64,000 bases of DNA from Gorsachius magnificus. Taxonomy: Eukaryota > Chordata > Aves > Pelecaniformes > Ardeidae. The notes beneath the pieces were generated by a model that saw only the letters and a list, made by a program, of their open reading frames with translations, was not told the origin of the DNA and made no database searches. Numbering within the stretch: position 1 is the stretch's first letter; each line of letters opens with the position of its first letter. The stretch is from assembly GCA_034008185.1 (NCBI GenBank), contig CM067082.1, forward strand, positions 128,713,988 to 128,777,987, written 5' to 3'. The translations under genes were made by a program, and so were the position numbers. This document shows, piece by piece, positions 25,063 through 37,536 of the stretch.

Positions 25063-26400
25063 ATCATAGAATCATAGAATCATAGAATGTTTTGGATTGG
25101 AAGGGACCCCTAGAGGTCATCTAGTCCAACTCCCCTGCAGTGAGCAGGGACACCACTAACTAGATCAGGTTGCTCAGAGCCCCGTCCAACCTGGCCTTCA
25201 ATGTTTCCAGGGATGGGGCCTCCACCACCTCTCTGGGCAACACATTCCAGTGTTTCACCACCCTCGTTGTAAAGAATTTCCTCCTTATATCCAGTCTAAA
25301 CCTACCCTGCTTCAGTTTAAAACCATTACCCCTTGTCCTCTCACAGCTGGCCCTACTAAAAAGATTTTCCCCATCTTTCCTATAGGCCCCCTTTAGGTAC
25401 TGAAAGGCCGTAATCAGGTCTCCCCGCAGCCTTCTCTTCTCCAGGCTGAACAATCCCAACTCCCTCAGCCTATCCTCACAGGAGAGGTGCTCCAGCCCTC
25501 GGATCATTTTAGTAGCCCTCCTCTGGACCCGCTCCAACAGTTCCATGTCCTTCTTGTGCTGAGGGCTCCAGAGCTGGACGCAGTACTCCAGGTGAGGTCT
25601 CACCAGAGCAGAGTAGAGGGGCAGAATCACCTCCCTTGACCTGCTGGCCACGCTTTTCCTGATGCAGCCCAGTTCGGTTGGCCTTCTGGGCTGCCAGCGC
25701 ACATTGCCGGCTCATGTCCAGCTTTTCATCCACCAGCACGCCCAAGTCCCTCTCGGCAGGGCTGCTCTCGATCCTTTCTTCCCCCAGCCTGTACTGACAC
25801 TGGGGGTTACCCCGACCCAGGTGCAGGACCTTGCACTTGGCCTTGTTGAACCTCATGAGGTTCACACAGGCCCACCTCTCCAGCCTGTCCAGGTCTCTCT
25901 GGATGACATCCCGTCCTTCTGGTGTGTCAACCGCACCACTCAGTTTGGTGTCATCCGCAAACTTGCTGAGGGTGCATTCAATCTCGCTGTCTAAGTCATT
26001 GATGAATATATTAAACAGCACCGGTCCCAGTATGGACCCCTGAGGGACACCACTCGTCACTGGTCTCCATCCGGACATCAAGCCATTGACCACTACCCTC
26101 TGGATGCGGCCATCCAGCCAGTTGCTTATCCACCAAACAGTCCACCCATCAAATCCATAGCTCTCCGATTTAGAGAGAAGGATGTTGTGGGGGACTGTGT
26201 CAAAGGCTTTGCAGAAGTCCAGATAGATGACATCCATTGGTTTTCCCTTGTCCACTGATGCTGTCATACGATCATAGAAAGTCACTAGGTTCGTCAGGCA
26301 GGACTTGCCCTTGGTGAAGCCATCTCGAATTATCTCCCTGGCCTCCATGTGCCTTAGCATAGCTTCTAGGAGGATCTGTTCCATGATCTTCCCAGGCACT
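25063..26400 (-). mobile_element. CR1 LINE, 5'-truncated, with most of the reverse transcriptase
   Basis: The largest and best-preserved retrotransposon in the window. It lies on the minus strand with its 3' end at 25063, where the tail is three CATAGAAT-type units. About 97 bases of 3' untranslated sequence follow the stop codon at 25160. The left flank is unique DNA. The 5' end is truncated near 26400, inside the reverse transcriptase domain, just upstream of the residues [12 protein letters not shown]. The endonuclease domain and all of ORF1 are missing, so it cannot move on its own. It shares its 3' end, in opposite orientation, with the copy at 55687-56151. Confidence 0.95.
25160..26400 (-). 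pseudogene. CR1 ORF2 fragment: reverse transcriptase and C-terminal region, frameshifted
   Basis: The remnant encodes the central and C-terminal part of the CR1 pol-like protein, the enzyme that copies the element's RNA into DNA at the target site. In the first frame (26400 down to about 25673) I see PGKIMEQ, then motif A in [17 protein letters not shown], motif B in [11 protein letters not shown] and motif C in [11 protein letters not shown]. The catalytic aspartates are all present. Near 25673, after the residues QKANR, the frame changes by one base. The second frame continues with [20 protein letters not shown] and the conserved C-terminal part ending in LDGALSNLI and a stop. The upstream 80 or so bases of the open frame (26401-26480) are flanking DNA. 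One frameshift and few other lesions suggest a fairly young insertion. Confidence 0.92.
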
Positions 26401-29273
26401 ACCGAGAACAAGCCTCCGCTGCCTACATTTCCTCTCCAACAGAAGAGGACAAGGAAACAAAGACGATGGGTGGTTTTCACATACTATACCATGGGGAGAT
26501 GCTTAGAGAGTCTACGATGGTAAAAATTAATATAAAGGTCTTGTTTTTAACCTATTTGTTCAACAGCTGATACTTCAAAAGTATGACTATATATATTCAG
26601 TGGTCTGAGAAATTCTGTTTGCACTGCAGGAGACTTGGAGAATTACATCTGAAGCTCTGCATCCTTGAGAGAAGTCATGCTAGCTCTGTGTTTGCAATTT
26701 AGCACTTTTTCTGTAAGGGACAAGTTGTGACATGGTGGAGGTGGAGTTGATGCTGTGTTCCTGGATGTTTCTCAGACTGTGTACATCAGGTTTAGAAGCT
26801 TTGTATTTTCTTGTACAGGTATGGATATCTCCTATCCCTGAGTCCTTGTGTTCAGTAACCGGTGTTACAACCTGATAAACTGAAGGTTTTGTGTGTGTTT
26901 TTTTGAAGTGATGCAAGCAATATGAACTGAAATATAAATTTGATTTAAAATCTGTTTAAGAGCCTGCCCTTTTAAAATAGCATCCAAGGTGAATATTCTT
27001 TTCATTTTGTATCTGCAGATACTGGCCTGGGTGAATAGTTAGTGTTTGTTTCTAAGAATCAAGTCAACATATTAGAAATATAAATAGGTTTCTTAGATTT
27101 TAATTTTAGTGAATGTCATCAAAAGTAAAAATGGGAGGAAGTTAGATATAAAGGTATACACCAAGAACTTTCAGAATAATGTGATTATTTGATAGAATTC
27201 AATGTTTGAGAATTAAAAATCCTTAGATTAAAATGCTTGTCAATCAGTGGGATTGTTGTAGGTTTTTTTTTTTTTCACTGAAGTAGTTCACATGTTTTGT
27301 ATGCTGTTTCCCTGGAACTTGCCTGAATGAGAGTGTGGAAACCAACTGTTTAAAATGTTTTCATTATAATGATCTTCTCTACTATCTCCTTTATATGTTG
27401 CATGTGATTAAGTGCAGTTGTGCTTGAAAAAGTAATAAATTTCCAGCACAATGAAGCACAAACAAAGAATGCTTAAGTGAAGATTAAATTAATGTTCTTC
27501 AATGCCGATAGATTTTTTTTTTTCTTTTTTGAGCAATGTCAGTCAACAAACCAGGCACTGCAAAATGCAAACCTTCAAATGAAAAAATGCACAGCATGTA
27601 GAAGGAAGGATGAAAGAATATGGGAAAACAAAGCCAGTTTGTGGTAAAAGCAATGTATATGGTTTTTTGCCACTTATTTAAAAGGGGGTTTTTTTTAGAA
27701 ATGATCTATGCAGTAGTTAAGGCTTTGGGTTTTCTTTTTTTAGCATATGGGAAGGAGAAGAATGGGGGAAAAGGAAGAGGGAATTGTTTTTGGTTTTAAG
27801 GTATGCATCCATGCAGTTACAAAACATCAACAAGTCTGCAGCATCTGAAATTTCAAAGTAATGTTTTCTGCTTTTTCTTATTTAACTTATTTTTTTCTTC
27901 AAAAAACCATAGGTATGTGATGTATATGAAAAGAATTTCTCTGCCCAGCACTTTTCAAGACTGGACTTCAGTCCTTCATATTTTAAACACAAATGCATTT
28001 AATTGGAACTATGCATGAAAATATTTATAGATCATAAATTTGTCTGTCTTAGTGTTGGTCGATTCTTTCCTGTCTTTTCAGTACTACATACCTTTTCTGA
28101 TTCTGCAGTCTTGAATGTTCCTCCAGATCCTGCCAGATTTCTGGGCTCTCAGAGCTCTTGGCCATTCTTGTGTTGCTCAGATGTCTTCCTGTAACCTGTG
28201 TATTTTTACCATTTCCAGTTACAGCCCTTGGCCTTTTGTAGATTATTTCTTTTTCTTCTTAATGTTGGAGTTACATGGGAAGCCTGCTATAGGCTGTTTA
28301 AATGAACTTAGTTGACCTTGATATTTCCCTGCCCACTGAGATCTGTCCAGTTTTCGTTCTATCTGCATCTCTGTTTATAACTTTTATCACATATTCTTTT
28401 TAGCCCTATGCTATTCCCTTTACTGGCAATTTTACTTTATTTCAATTCTAATTTTTTTAAATGCATTTTTTCCCCTGGAGATAACTGATAGTCCCCCAAT
28501 TCTGTAGAAAACAATAAGCTACATAATGACCTTGAACATCTGAAATCAATCTTTCTCCGTAACTGTGATGTAACCTTTTTTCTTCAATGCTGTTTTTAGG
28601 CTTAATGTTTGTTTGCGTCTAAATGTTCAGATTCATCGGTATTCATGGTTATCAAGTTTAGCTGGCTAGTTTAAGACCATTTTTGTCAGCTTACAAGGAT
28701 ATATTTGGCTTATCTTTACTAATCTTAAGTCCTGTTTCTCTTCAAGTCTCCAGACATCGTGATTTGTCTCGCATGTTCGTACTTTCTAACGTTAGCAGAG
28801 CTATCAGCATATCAAAAAAGTTGCTGCAGGCCCATCTTAAAAACTCCACAGCAATCACACTGGTTTTCCAGAACCACTGTGCGAAGCCATAGGGATCCAG
28901 CCGTAGGGAACCATGTATCTCCCTGCCTTAATCCTTTATTGAGATCAAATGGGACAAGGACTTCACTCAGCATTAGTATTCTTATTTTTTGAACTAGAAA
29001 TACTCCATTGTATCACTGCAATAATTTTATCAGGAGTTCCTGAATGATGGCAGCCCAGAGGCCATCTCATGCTATGCAATGATTATATGCTTTTTTAAAA
29101 TCTCTTAACTCTGTACTGTGATCTTATTTCTTTTATCTCTTTCTCTCATTATCAGCTGTGTGATTTGAAATATTTGAAACACCATCTTGACTTACTCCCT
29201 CACTTATTTAAAAATAATTACATGGGAAAGTTATTAACATTGTTAATAGCCTAGGGTTTTGCTTTTGTTTGTG

Positions 29274-29292
29274 TTTTTTTTTTTTTTTTTTT
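29274..29292. repeat. Poly-T run of 19
   Basis: The longest homopolymer I noticed in the window. Confidence 0.9.
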
Positions 29293-32200
29293 AAGAATGC
29301 TGTGCTGCAATAGAAATTCTTCTCTCCCTTACCTTTTTACTTCACAAAAATTATTTAGGTAAGCCAGAGGTTACTAACACAGTTATGCTTAAACATCACA
29401 AAAATTTTAAAATCAGTAACTATGCAGTTTTCAACCTCTTCATAGGAGTAAATATTGAGTTTGGAAAACAACACAAAATGTAACAATTAAGGTTCTGCAA
29501 AACATATCAGTTTGTAGACAATAAAAAATAAACTTTAGCAAGTGAAGAAGGAACTGATGTAGGCTCTCTTCGCTCTATGTTGCTTCTTGCCAAAATTCTG
29601 TAGGCTTACACTTACCAAGTTAGCCCCAGCATAGTAACTCATGTTTGCCTTTGCTATAGTAGAGCGGATTGCCAGGCAGGCAACTCTAGGTGGGAACTCT
29701 ACACCATCTCTTTGGTGGTGGGCACTGATGGTCCTTCCCTGAGTCTTGCTTTGGCTGATGGAATGATGTATCATCAGGATCATCACTAGACAAGATATTT
29801 GTGTACAAGAATGTTTATTTAAAAACCTATATTTGTAATAATAGAGCCATGTTACAAAAATACAGAACTACAAGTTGTTTTAACATTATACAGAACAGTA
29901 ATGAATCTTCTTATCAGCTCCGGTGTCTTATCTAGCTCTTGAGTTTGACCAGTGTGATCCCAAATCTTCTGAAAGCTATGCTTTCTCTGTTCCTGTATTT
30001 AAGCAAATCTCTAGAGCAGGCTGTTTGAGAACCTTAATTTTCTCTAACCAGGGATAACACAGCTTGACTGTAGCTTTCTTTTTTGATGTTCCTTATTCCC
30101 AGAGATTATACCACTGGACACCATATGGTAATACACTTCCTCAAGTTTCTTAAAAATATTTGTAATGCCTTGCTTGATTAGATTACATTTTTGGCTGTAG
30201 GTGTCCCCTACCTGCAGCCTTCTTAAGGCAGAATGCCTTTGCAAAATGTGTATGTAAATATTGCTAATTCTTTCAAGATTTATAATGTTTTTTTTTATCT
30301 TTCATAAGGCGAGATCTGTTTTCACTGTTTACAGTGTCGGTGTGTATAGCTGAGTTAGCGTAAGGTCTGCTTATAGCTGGAGGAGACAAAGAAGCACCTT
30401 AGGGTGTCTTTTGTTTATTCCAGATGTCTGCTTGGAGAGTGACTTCATCCTTACACTGCATTGCCTAGGGGGCTAGCTTAGGTATCTACCTTATAGTGTC
30501 TATTTCTAGGTAGATTCTGTGTATGATAAAAGGTTAATCTGAAGACCGTAGTGTTCAGAGAACGTGGCCTTCACTTGACAGTTTTAGAATTTAGGGACAG
30601 CCCATTGCATGATTGCTTGGTTTAGATTAGGTTCAGTATTATCCCAGGAAATAGGGAGATATATAAGAAAAGAATACAAAGTACTTTCTAAGGTACTGGA
30701 ATATAAATTTCCTGAGAAGAATGTATGGGCAAGAGAGATTAATGGCGGGGGGGAGGAATCTCTTCACAGAAGCTTGACATTTAAACTTGATCTGCCAGAG
30801 AACCAGTCATGAATATGAAATCAGAATGTCATCTCTGTGCTTGTGTAGGTTTGTTTCTTTATATTGTGGATATCCACAGCTGTAAACTATGTAATCATAT
30901 TTACTACAGCCATAAAGTTCGGGGTTTTTTTAATTTTTTTTAAAATTTTTTTAAGAATGCCAAACAAAGTAAGGAAATCACTGGAGCGACTACTGATTTT
31001 TAACTGTCAAAATCAGGAATCAAATAAAAAAACCCAGGTGGGAAGCACTTTCTGGAATCAGTGCTGAACCTTTTCACTGCTCTTAGTTAGACTTGCATGG
31101 TTATGGCACAATATATACAGGTCAGTCTGGTTCATAAACTTAAACAAGCCTGGGTATCTGATACAATTTTTTCTTCTTTTTGATCACAGTATACTCCAGT
31201 ATTTTCTCTAGTATCATTGTGGAAAGCAGTGATTACTGCTCATTTTCCCTGGGTGATTTACAGAACTTACTTTGGCATGAATGGCATAAATTGAAATCTT
31301 CCTTTGTGCATCTCAGTAAGCAGTCTCTTTAATTTTTCATCTCCCTGGAACTGCAGTGCAAATTCCTAAAGCCCAGGCGTCCCCAGCCACCACTGACACC
31401 TTCTGCAATGCAAACGCTAAAGCTGAGGCCAACCGGCTGACCAAATTATAATGCTACCCACAGGGTCTTGCTTGCTCACTAGTAATTCCCAAATCTCAAT
31501 ATCTATGAATAGTTTGTTTTAGGTAATAAGAAATATTAATCTGTAAATGAACCTCTGAGATGCAAATAGAATGTGCTGAATAAATATAAATTATTATTCA
31601 TTAAAATGCAAATGCCGATAGGCACTTTATAGACAGTTTAGGAAGTCAAAATAAATGAAATAGAAGACAGAACATCAGGAATTAGACACTTATAAGATGT
31701 GTGTAATATAATACCATGATTGCTGGACACAGGCATCATAAAGCTCTGAGTTTTTCTCTCAGCTTTATGCTGCAGCCTCACAACAATTTTTGTCTCCGAT
31801 GACTATTTAAAATATTCAGGTACCACAGCTAATACTTAAATTTTATAAGAAGTGTTCTAAAGATAACTTTGTCTATGGCAGTAAATTTTAGCTGTGTGAC
31901 TTGCACTCACTTTAATGAATTCTGTAGTTAAATCCCTGTAGGTTGTTAAAAAAGCCTACTCTCAGCTTACAGAGCATAGTGGATTGGAATATTTTAGTTT
32001 AGCACTTAATGAGCATATGTTTTCCAGGTTTACATACGGTTTATACTTTCAGTTCAGTGCACAGGAAAACCATTAAGCCCTCTACACACAGGTGTCAGTC
32101 AAGTAACGAAGAAAAGTCAGAATGAGAATGAAAATGTTGTGACTTTTTCTTCTGAAGGATATGGAGGGCTCATTGAAGTAAGTGCTCAGAAGGGTAATGC

Positions 32201-33227
32201 TCAGCTTAAGGATGGTTTGCAGCAACTGTTTTGGTTTTAAAGTGCTATCTTGAAATGTGACTTGAGCAACAAAGCGTACCGGGACTTTTGTGACACGGAC
32301 ACAACTGTAATGAGTTGTTATTAACTTTGAACCGTCCTTTGAGTTTATATATTTGCAGCAATTTGCTAATGGCTCTAGGATAACAGACATTGCACTTGGT
32401 CTGATAACAATATTGTTAGGAGACTGCTTTGTTAAGCTGTATCTGTGTGTATGCATACACATACCTAATTAATGCTAAGTATAGCCACATGTCAACATTT
32501 AACCCTTCATTATCTCTTCGGTTAGATCTTAAAAAGATCAAGTAACATAAAAATAATTGTAGGTAATGTTAATTAGTAATCTGTTGAATCTCTAGAATCT
32601 AGAAGGCAATGGGTTCCAAATATAAATTGAGTAATGATACCCTACCTACTAATAACCATACCTTAAAGAAAATTTGTCTTAAATATTATTGAGAACACAA
32701 ATTTTTATATTTGAAAACCAATTTATTTATTTTTTTTAGTGAGTTCAAGTGACTTATTTTCACGGTCTGTAGAAGAGCTTGTTTTGATCTTTTCTTCTTG
32801 TGGAATATTATTGTGAAATTTCATCAGTAGCATCCTTTTATAAGTACTATGAAATCAAATCTAGTGAGACTGAATTGCTTTTTATTAATTTCTGCTTGCC
32901 ACATGATAACACCAAAATGGGAGATTATTTTAATGTCATTAGAATCAATTAAGATATATTTGCAAATAGAAATTATGTCCAAGTCCTTGATGAATTCCAA
33001 ATTACACTCGAATTGCAGTACAATGAGTGGTATTTTACAGAGGACAACCTCCAATACTTTTCTTTTTGTGTCAATCCCTGAAGTATAAGGTGAAAGAATC
33101 ATTAGGTAACATCCCCCAGGAATTGTTTTGCTCTTTCCTGAAGCCAGGCATTCAGTGACATCAAAACTAGATACAAAGCAGACTAGATAGTGATCTGGAA
33201 TTGTAATGATGTGAAGAAATGAAAAGG

Positions 33228-33275
33228 TATGATAATTAAATATTTCATATCTATGATAATTAAATATTTCATATC
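33228..33275. repeat. 24-bp perfect tandem duplication
   Basis: Two identical AT-rich 24-bp units, beginning TATGATAATTAAATA, lie head to tail. Confidence 0.95.
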
Positions 33276-34488
33276 TTCATTCTGGTTAAGTATAGCAAAG
33301 GCAGAGGAAAAGGAGAATTGCAATAAAATGCTCTGTGTAAATGCTGAAGCAGAAGTTGGATGATTGCCCTTTTCCTTTATGTATGTTGACCCTTAAAGTA
33401 ATTGGAATGGTGATGTTTGTAAATTTTCACACTGGTGTCACTCACTGTTTGCCCCTCTGCCAGCTATAAATGTTTCCAAATAATAAAAAAGATGTCAGAT
33501 CTCATTTTCATATGGGGAAGTATTTTACCCATTTTCTTTAAACAAGTAGGGAAAGGGCACATTGTGCTGTAAATGATAGAAATGAAAATCCTCTGCATAG
33601 TGGCAGGAGTGAAATAATATCACTGTGAAGGCTAGAAATAAAAATCCTCATCCCCTCCTCATGTGAAAGAACATGGGTCATGGACAAAACCCCATTTCTT
33701 CCTTTGAGGTTACTTCCAGTAGTTGCATCAGGACCTTGCAATACTGGTAACATAGTCTTCACTTTGTATTACCTTTTTCCTCATTCACCTAACACCTTCG
33801 CCCACCTGCCCTGCTGTCTGTTATTATTTCTCTCTGTTAAGATGAACTGGTATCTCTACAAAATAGAATATTTTGTAATGGATTTTTAAAAATTTATATA
33901 ATTTTTCATTTCAATGTCATTTAAAGCAGCTTAGATATGGCAGCAATTATGTCCATAAAAAGCCTGTTTGGGCCCAAGGAGTCAAAGACTGTGTAAATAA
34001 ATCTAAAGAAAACCTTCCAGTGCCAAAGTGTTTATAGCTATGGTGGGAATTCTGTGATTTAAATGTATTTATTCAATGTAAGCCTCTTTGTAAAATTGGT
34101 ATCTCTGAGCTTATCATTATTCTGTTCTGATATATTTGTGGCTTACAAAATGTACAGTTCATCCTGTGCTAGGATAAAAAGTGTGTTTGCAGATGGGACC
34201 ATGTCAGAAAAGACAAATTAAGGAGAGACAAGATCCAAAGTGGATTTTGAATGTTAAAGTATCTGAGACACATAATTTCAGCACAGGATTACATATGCAA
34301 AATTGGGAGTTTAAGATCTGACTTTATACTTCAGTTTAGGTTTAATTGCATAAATGATTCTTTTTTTCATTATGTGATGTGTGTTACAGATCAGGTTTCC
34401 AAAGGCATGGAAACTTCTCACATAGTACTCCCAAGTGTAATGAAAACATTTCAAGCTCATCTCCAAGAGAAGAAAAGGAAAAAGTGAG

Positions 34489-35083
34489 TGTGCTGGTTTT
34501 CGCTCGGATAGAGTTAATTTTCTTCATAGTAGCCAGTATGGGGCTGTGTTTTGGATTGTGCTGGAAACAGTGCTGATAACACAGGGATGTTTTCGTAACT
34601 GCTGAGCAGGGCTCACATAGAGTCAAGGCCTTTTCTGCCTCTCACCCCACCCCACCAGTGAGGAGGTTGGGGGGGCACAAGAAGCTGGGAGGGGGCACAG
34701 CTGGGACAGCTGACCCCAACTGAGCAAAGGGATGTCCCACACCGTATGACATCATGCTCAGCATATACAGCTGGGGGAAGAAGAAGGAAGGGGGGGACAT
34801 TGGGAGTGATGGCGTTTGTCTTCCCAAGTAATGGTTACACGTGATGGAGCCCTGCTTTCCTGGGGATGGCTGAACACCTGCCTGCCCATGGGAAGCAGTG
34901 AACGAACTCCTTGGTTTGCTTTGCTTGTGCGCACGGCTTTTGCTTTACCTGTTAAACTGTCTTTATCTCAACCCAGGAGTTTTTTCACTTTTACCCTTCT
35001 GATCCTCTCCCTCATCCCACTGTGGGGGCAGTGAGCAAGTGGCTGTGTGGGGCTTAGTTGCCAGCTGGGGTTAAACCACAACA
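34489..35083 (+). mobile_element. Solo LTR copy B of an avian endogenous retrovirus
   Basis: The longest of the three related LTRs (595 bp). It begins TGTGCTGGTTTTCGCTC and ends TTAAACCACAACA. Features in the order expected for a promoter-bearing LTR set its orientation: a CRE-like TGACATCA at 34747-34754, a TATA-like word at 34764-34768, and a TTAAA polyadenylation-like word at 34952-34956. I see no primer-binding site, polypurine tract or viral genes in the flanks, so it is a solo LTR left by recombination between the two LTRs of a provirus. I could not find a matching target duplication. It sits about 1.9 kb from copy C in opposite orientation. Confidence 0.88.
34747..34754 (+). promoter_or_regulatory. 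CRE-like octamer in LTR copy B
   Basis: TGACATCA, one base away from the consensus CREB/ATF site TGACGTCA, sits just upstream of a TATA-like word (34764-34768) inside the LTR. Copy C keeps the same word at 37291-37298. Copy A has lost it. The substitution G to A fits decay of a methylated CpG. Confidence 0.55.
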
Positions 35084-35095
35084 TCAAAAATGCTC

Positions 35096-35121
35096 TGTGT
35101 GTGTGTGTGTGTGTGTGTGTG
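35096..35121. repeat. (TG)13 microsatellite
   Basis: Thirteen uninterrupted TG units, 12 bp beyond the right end of LTR copy B. Confidence 0.95.
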
Positions 35122-36976
35122 CACGCTCTGGTCGTATTTTGCATTAGAGAATTATAATTTCTGTCAAGATGGGCTAATTATGGAAATAAATTGCATGAAC
35201 TGTATGTATTCATACAGTTCAACTCTACAGAAGGTGAAAAAATAGATATAATCTAAGACTATTTAATGGATCTACATAGAAATTACAGAATGCAGAAATG
35301 TGCCATTCATAGTATTATTGGTATAATAGTTGTGATTGAGTGAGATATTCTGAAAATAAATATTTTCAAAACTGAAATATCTATTGGGGAAAAAAATCTG
35401 TATGGAAAAGAACTACCTAGCAGTGATCATTTGTTTTGGGAATGAGCAGATACGAATCAAATAAACATTGAAAGACTATGTTCATATTGAAAATTAGGTT
35501 TATCAAATGAAGATAAAAAAAAAAGACCAAATAAAAACCGTGAATATAGTGGTAATTTTACAGTCTATCAGCTGTCAGCAAAATAGTGTAATGAATTATT
35601 TTTGTAGTTTACAGGGAATTTTATCTAAAATGATCACAAAGGTAGCGAGCACAACTAAACCAAAAAAGACAGCTCTGCTTATGCTAAGCTGTATCTTTTG
35701 CCAAGGACTGAGAAAAATGTATCCCCTGGTGAACGGGAAGTCATCACATCAAGGCTACTTTAAAAAAGTTTGAGGAAGATCGCTGTTTCCTTTTAGTAAC
35801 TGAAATTACTCCTCTGATCAGAAAATCATCTGTTTAGGTCCCTCTTCAAACCATTAATTTTAACTCATGGTCTTCTATGTATTAGAATAGTAACTGAGAT
35901 ACTTCTGGCATTCTGATTTTAATAGTCAGGTTTCTCTTTGCAAGTCAGATAACAGGATTCATACTCTTGGTTACAAGTTTTGGGTGCTGGATTGGTGTCA
36001 TGATGTTTTCTTGTGCAATCTGTTGTGGGTTCTTGTGGTAAATGGCAGCAAACAACAGCCCTTCACTGCGTTTGTGTTTCTTCTGAGCGCTGTTTGTGGC
36101 ACCACTACTTATTAGTGGAAGGCTCAGAATTAGTTTTGTTTGTTTAAAAAACTTAATTACATGGCAGGAGGAAGGAGAACATCTGCATCAACTGCCTGCT
36201 GCATTAAAGCGTTGGAGCTGCACTTAAGTCACAAGAGTTGGAACTGAGTCACAGGCAAATGTGTCTTTCTGCTTTGGCAAAGGATGCTTCTCTTTTTTTA
36301 AATACTGCTTTCATGCCAGGCTTGCTAGACCTAACTGGCCTTTGGGTTGAAGTCTAAAGCGTTTCAACTTTGAACTTAGGAAGGGAGAAGGATCGGAACT
36401 TTGTCTTGTTGATATTTATTTCTCATCTATTAAATAGAAAAAAGCCATATAGAGTTACAGTTACTGAATGTGAACTGTATCTCATTCCTTAAATGTAAAT
36501 TCATTTATTTTGAAATGTCAAGTATAGGCAATCCACCCTCTAGCAGAAACTGTTTTGTATGGTAAGGGCTTGTCAGCATTTTATTATAATTCCATTCTTC
36601 AGGCTATAAAAATTTGCTTCAAGCTGAAAGCTGAATGTGCAATATCAGCCTCATGATAAACTTGCTTTATCAAATTTGGCTGAAATTGGCTTCATTTAAA
36701 CAAGTCAGGGGTTCAACCTAAAAGAAATTTGTTGCTTTTGACCACTCTGCCATGTGCATTACTCAAATTAAGTTGTTTGCATATAATTGGCTGTTTTGCG
36801 GTGCTTGTGTGAAACTCTTGGGATGTTTACTGTCAATAGCTGCCATTTATGTGGACAAAAAATTAACATGTAGATGAGACTTCCCCCCTATTGCCTCACC
36901 TGAATATCTGCATATTAGCATTCCTAATTGCACCCATAAAGCTTGGTTTAAAATTCTCTGAATTAGAGTAAATGTG
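35122..36976. other. Unique DNA between the inverted LTRs
   Basis: No retroviral internal sequence, gene or other repeat was seen. It contains an 11-bp hairpin at 35196-35221 and open frames of under 90 codons. Confidence 0.55.
35196..35221. repeat. Perfect 11-bp hairpin with a 4-base loop
   Basis: Left arm TGAACTGTATG at 35196-35206, loop TATT, and complementary right arm at 35211-35221. Confidence 0.9.
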
Positions 36977-37536
36977 TGTCATGGTTTAACCCCGGTGGGC
37001 AGCTCTGCCCCACACAGCCTCTCGCTGACTCCCCTCAGGGAGGGAGAGGATCAGAAGGGCAAAAGTGAGAAAACTTCTGGGTTGAGATAAAGAGAATTTA
37101 ATAGGTGAAGCAAAAGCCACGTGCACAAGCAAAGAAAACGAAGGAATTCATTCACTGCTTCCCATGGGTGCTCAGCCGTGTCCAGGAAAGCAGGGCTCCA
37201 TCACGTGTAACCATTACTTGGGAAGACAAACGCCATCACTCCCAATGTCCCCCCCTTCCTTCTTCTTCCCCCAGCTGTATGTGCTGAGCATGACATCATA
37301 CGGTGTGGGACATCCCTTTGGTCATTTGGGGTCAGCTGTCCTGGCTGTGCTCCCTCCCAGCTTCGCTGGTGGGGTGGGGTGAGGACCAGAAAAGGCTGTG
37401 ACTCTATGTGAGCCCTGCTCAGCAGTTACGAAAACATCCCTGTGTTATCAACACTGTTTCCAGCACAAATCCAAAACACAGCCCCATACTGGCTACTGTG
37501 AAGAAAATTAACTCCATCCTAGCCAAAACCAGAACA
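36977..37536 (-). mobile_element. Solo LTR copy C with intact target duplication
   Basis: 560-bp LTR of the same family as copies A and B, in the orientation of A. It begins TGTCATGGTTTAACCCC and ends CCAAAACCAGAACA. It is flanked on both sides by the 5-bp word ATGTG (36972-36976 and 37537-37541). A 5-bp duplication agrees with retroviral integration and shows that these ends are the true LTR borders. A CRE-like TGACATCA lies at 37291-37298 (it reads TGATGTCA on the sense strand). It is slightly shorter than B because of a small gap near the middle. No viral coding sequence adjoins. Confidence 0.92.

Larger units (their letters stand above)
26401..34488. other. Non-coding DNA with weak exon-like segments on the minus strand
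   Basis: Mostly AT-rich unique sequence. A T19 run lies at 29274-29292. Minus-strand segments at 29616-29754 and 31271-31344 have splice-like borders and open frames, and an open frame of 126 codons lies at 32082-32462. A 24-bp tandem duplication is at 33228-33275. No gene could be confirmed. Confidence 0.45.

Noticed and set aside
25170..26523. Plus-strand open frames across the 25-kb element.
   Set aside because: They are antisense shadows of the CR1 ORF2.
29535..29786. Possible histone H2A-like pseudogene on the minus strand.
   Set aside because: Only a scattered QR-G--FP resemblance was seen, and the order of later residues does not follow H2A.
34489..37536. Reading copies B and C as the two LTRs of one provirus.
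   Set aside because: They are inverted relative to each other, and the DNA between them shows no gag, pol, env, primer-binding site or polypurine tract.
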